From Streptomyces sp. AA1529 (GTDB lineage: Bacteria; Actinomycetota; Actinomycetes; Streptomycetales; Streptomycetaceae), in the NCBI RefSeq assembly GCF_000280905.1, contig NZ_ALAP01000038.1:62001-126000 (forward strand): 64,000 bases of DNA, given 5' to 3'. This document shows positions 62,612-64,000 of the stretch, one piece after another. The position numbers and the translations under genes are program-made. Under the pieces are notes generated by a model, which was not told the origin of the DNA, did no database searches, and saw only the letters and a list, made by a program, of their open reading frames with translations. Positions within the stretch are counted from its first letter, which is position 1. Each line of letters begins with the position of its first letter.

Positions 62612-63814
62612 TCAGCGGGTGCCGACCGCCGCGCGTACGGCCCGCCGCGCCGTGGCGCAGTCGTCGTGCAGCCTGCGCAGCAACAGCCGCTGCTCCTCGC
62701 CCGTCGGAATGCCACCCGCCCGGACCGCCGCAGCCGCCTCCGCCGCGACCTGCGGCGAAGGGTCCCGCATGGTGCGCTGCACGGCCGCCTCGTAGGTGCG
62801 GATCTCCCGGGTGAGAATCAGCATCAGATTCACCAGGAAGGCGTCCCGTGCCGCCGGACCGGCCGCCTGGGCGAGCTGGCTGATCTGACGGCGTGCCAGC
62901 GGCGCGTCGCCCAGCGCGGCCCACAGGGAGGCCAGATCGTAGCCGGGCAGATACCAGCCCGCGTGCTCCCAGTCGACCAGCGACGGGCCGGCCGGGCCCA
63001 GCATGACGTTGGTCAGCAGTGCGTCCCCGTGGCAGAACTGCCAGGGCACCCCGCGTCGGCCGCCCGGCCCGCGGTACTGCACCAGTCCGTGCAGCAGCTT
63101 CTGCAGATCGCCCAGATCGCGGTCCGTCAGCAGACCCTGCTCGTGGAAGCGGGTCAGCCGTGCCGGGTAGTCGAGCGGGCGCTCGAACGCCGACGGGGGC
63201 GGCTCCCACTCGTTCAGCCGGCGGAAGGAGCCGATCACCGCCCGCAGATCCGCCCGGGGCGGGGCCTCGACCGGGTGCCGCTGGGCCGCCGCCACCCGCC
63301 CCGGAACCCGCTCGATCACCAGGGTGCAGGCCTCCGGGTCGGCGGCGATCAGCCGCGGGGTCCGTACCGGCGGACGGTGCCGTACGAAGGCGCGGTAGGC
63401 CGCTATTTCGTGCCGGAAGCGCTCCGCCCAGGCGGAGGAGTGGTCCAGCAGGCACTTGGCGATGACGGTGTTCCGGCCGGCGGTACCGGCCAGCAGCACC
63501 GAGCGTCCGCGCCTGCGGAGCAGTTGGACAGGGGTGAACTCGGGGCAGATCCGGTGGATCGAGGAGATGGCGGCACGGAGCCGGGTACCTTGCGGGCCGG
63601 ACAAGTCCAGCCTCCCGCTGACGGGTGGGGACACGGTGCTGGGCGCGCGGAGATCCAGGCGGGCGCCGGGGTGCGGGACGACCGGACCGGGCGCCCGCGT
63701 GGGATCGCGTGCCGGATCGGGGGCCAGTACCGCCGGCCCCCTTCCGCGGGGCGGGGGCACCGGGGCCGCACGCGGCCGACGCTGCACGGACACGGGGGAT
63801 GGTGCTGAATACAT
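62612..63814 (-). CDS. Aminoglycoside-phosphotransferase-like (APH) kinase family protein
   Basis: The ATG at 63814 has GAAGGG about 13 bases upstream. The 400-aa protein has a Pro/Arg-rich N-terminal 85 residues and an APH fold: [20 protein letters not shown] (ATP Lys), [20 protein letters not shown] (catalytic D) and [20 protein letters not shown] (metal D). It lacks any mark of a resistance enzyme such as a specific aminoglycoside loop. The family phosphorylates small molecules (choline, sugars, antibiotics) or lipids. Substrate unknown; it stands alone. Confidence 0.85.
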   Translation of the reverse strand: MYSAPSPVSVQRRPRAAPVPPPRGRGPAVLAPDPARDPTRAPGPVVPHPGARLDLRAPSTVSPPVSGRLDLSGPQGTRLRAAISSIHRICPEFTPVQLLRRRGRSVLLAGTAGRNTVIAKCLLDHSSAWAERFRHEIAAYRAFVRHRPPVRTPRLIAADPEACTLVIERVPGRVAAAQRHPVEAPPRADLRAVIGSFRRLNEWEPPPSAFERPLDYPARLTRFHEQGLLTDRDLGDLQKLLHGLVQYRGPGGRRGVPWQFCHGDALLTNVMLGPAGPSLVDWEHAGWYLPGYDLASLWAALGDAPLARRQISQLAQAAGPAARDAFLVNLMLILTREIRTYEAAVQRTMRDPSPQVAAEAAAAVRAGGIPTGEEQRLLLRRLHDDCATARRAVRAAVGTR

Positions 63815-64000
63815 GGGCGCGCGAGATCCCTTCGTGTGCCGACGGGTTTCCGCACCTCCCCGGCTGCCCGTCCGGACCTGAGCACCCTGGGGAATGCGGG
63901 GCCGGGCGGAACGACCGGGGTGGCGCGTTCCTACACGACACCCGGTCGCGGGTGGCACACCATCTGGCGGACCCTGGCGAACCCTGGCGAATGTTCTCGG

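Noticed and set aside
62612..63814. Aminoglycoside resistance gene
   Set aside because: The APH fold alone does not show resistance. There is no neighbouring antibiotic gene cluster and the family is broad in Streptomyces.

Overview
The window is about 64 kb of very GC-rich chromosomal DNA from an actinomycete, almost certainly Streptomyces or a close relative. Supporting signs are the codon bias (nearly every third position G or C), frequent GTG and TTG starts behind AGGAGG-like sites, and typical Streptomyces genes: rbpA with a sigma-R-type promoter, the lnt-ppm1-fxsA-rbpA neighbourhood, a DUF397 protein, a secreted GH18 chitinase with DasR-like operators, a thermolysin-type M4 protease with a P domain, and an EccA-like ATPase. 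I saw no tRNA, rRNA, CRISPR array, insertion sequence or integrase. It reads as chromosomal core with several accessory patches.

Layout. 1-9 kb: the cut-off end of an EccA-like AAA+ ATPase, a uridine-kinase-like P-loop protein, a secreted C39-like peptidase, a MerR regulator divergent from a SulP anion transporter, and an MFS exporter divergent from an AraC/cupin regulator. 9-14.7 kb: a stress-type island holding a secreted I36-type inhibitor, an Asp23/Gls24 protein, relatives of the gas-vesicle accessory proteins GvpY and GvpZ (the latter SRPBCC), an unknown 170-aa protein, and an acidic/basic protein with seven 11-residue LEA-like repeats. No gas-vesicle structural gene is present. 14.8-19.7 kb: a co-directional set of DUF4331 protein, TPR protein and NicO-type metal transporter with a His-rich loop. 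20.6-25 kb: a YrhK-like membrane protein, a membrane acyltransferase, and a GT2 plus polysialyltransferase-like pair. 25-33 kb: a VOC protein, the M4 protease, a DUF952 protein, a small Cys-rich membrane protein, 6-phosphogluconate dehydrogenase, an exonuclease-less PolA-like polymerase and a TetR regulator.

33.7-47.7 kb: GlsB-like membrane protein, chitinase, acyl-CoA dehydrogenase, HhH-GPD protein, an Lrp/AsnC regulator, a YtcJ-like amidohydrolase, then lnt-ppm1 (overlapping by 4 bp; lipoprotein N-acylation and polyprenol-phosphate-mannose synthesis), fxsA, rbpA and an MFS protein. 47.8-64 kb: GDPD phosphodiesterase, YczE membrane protein divergent from a MocR/YczR regulator, an FtsK/TraB-like ATPase with a small membrane protein, an M20 hydrolase, a soluble Ser/Thr kinase with TPRs, an APC permease, an internally deleted alpha/beta hydrolase, an orphan DUF397 protein, a conserved 165-aa protein, a secreted peptidoglycan amidase and an APH-type kinase.

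Transcription units are mostly short and are separated by strong GC-rich hairpins, several of them between convergent genes. The most interesting unexplained elements are the gas-vesicle-less GvpY/GvpZ/LEA-like island, the DUF4331-TPR-NicO set, the FtsK-like/small-membrane-protein pair with an inverted repeat over its promoter, and a roughly 460-base leader behind a Zur/Fur-box-like promoter upstream of lnt.
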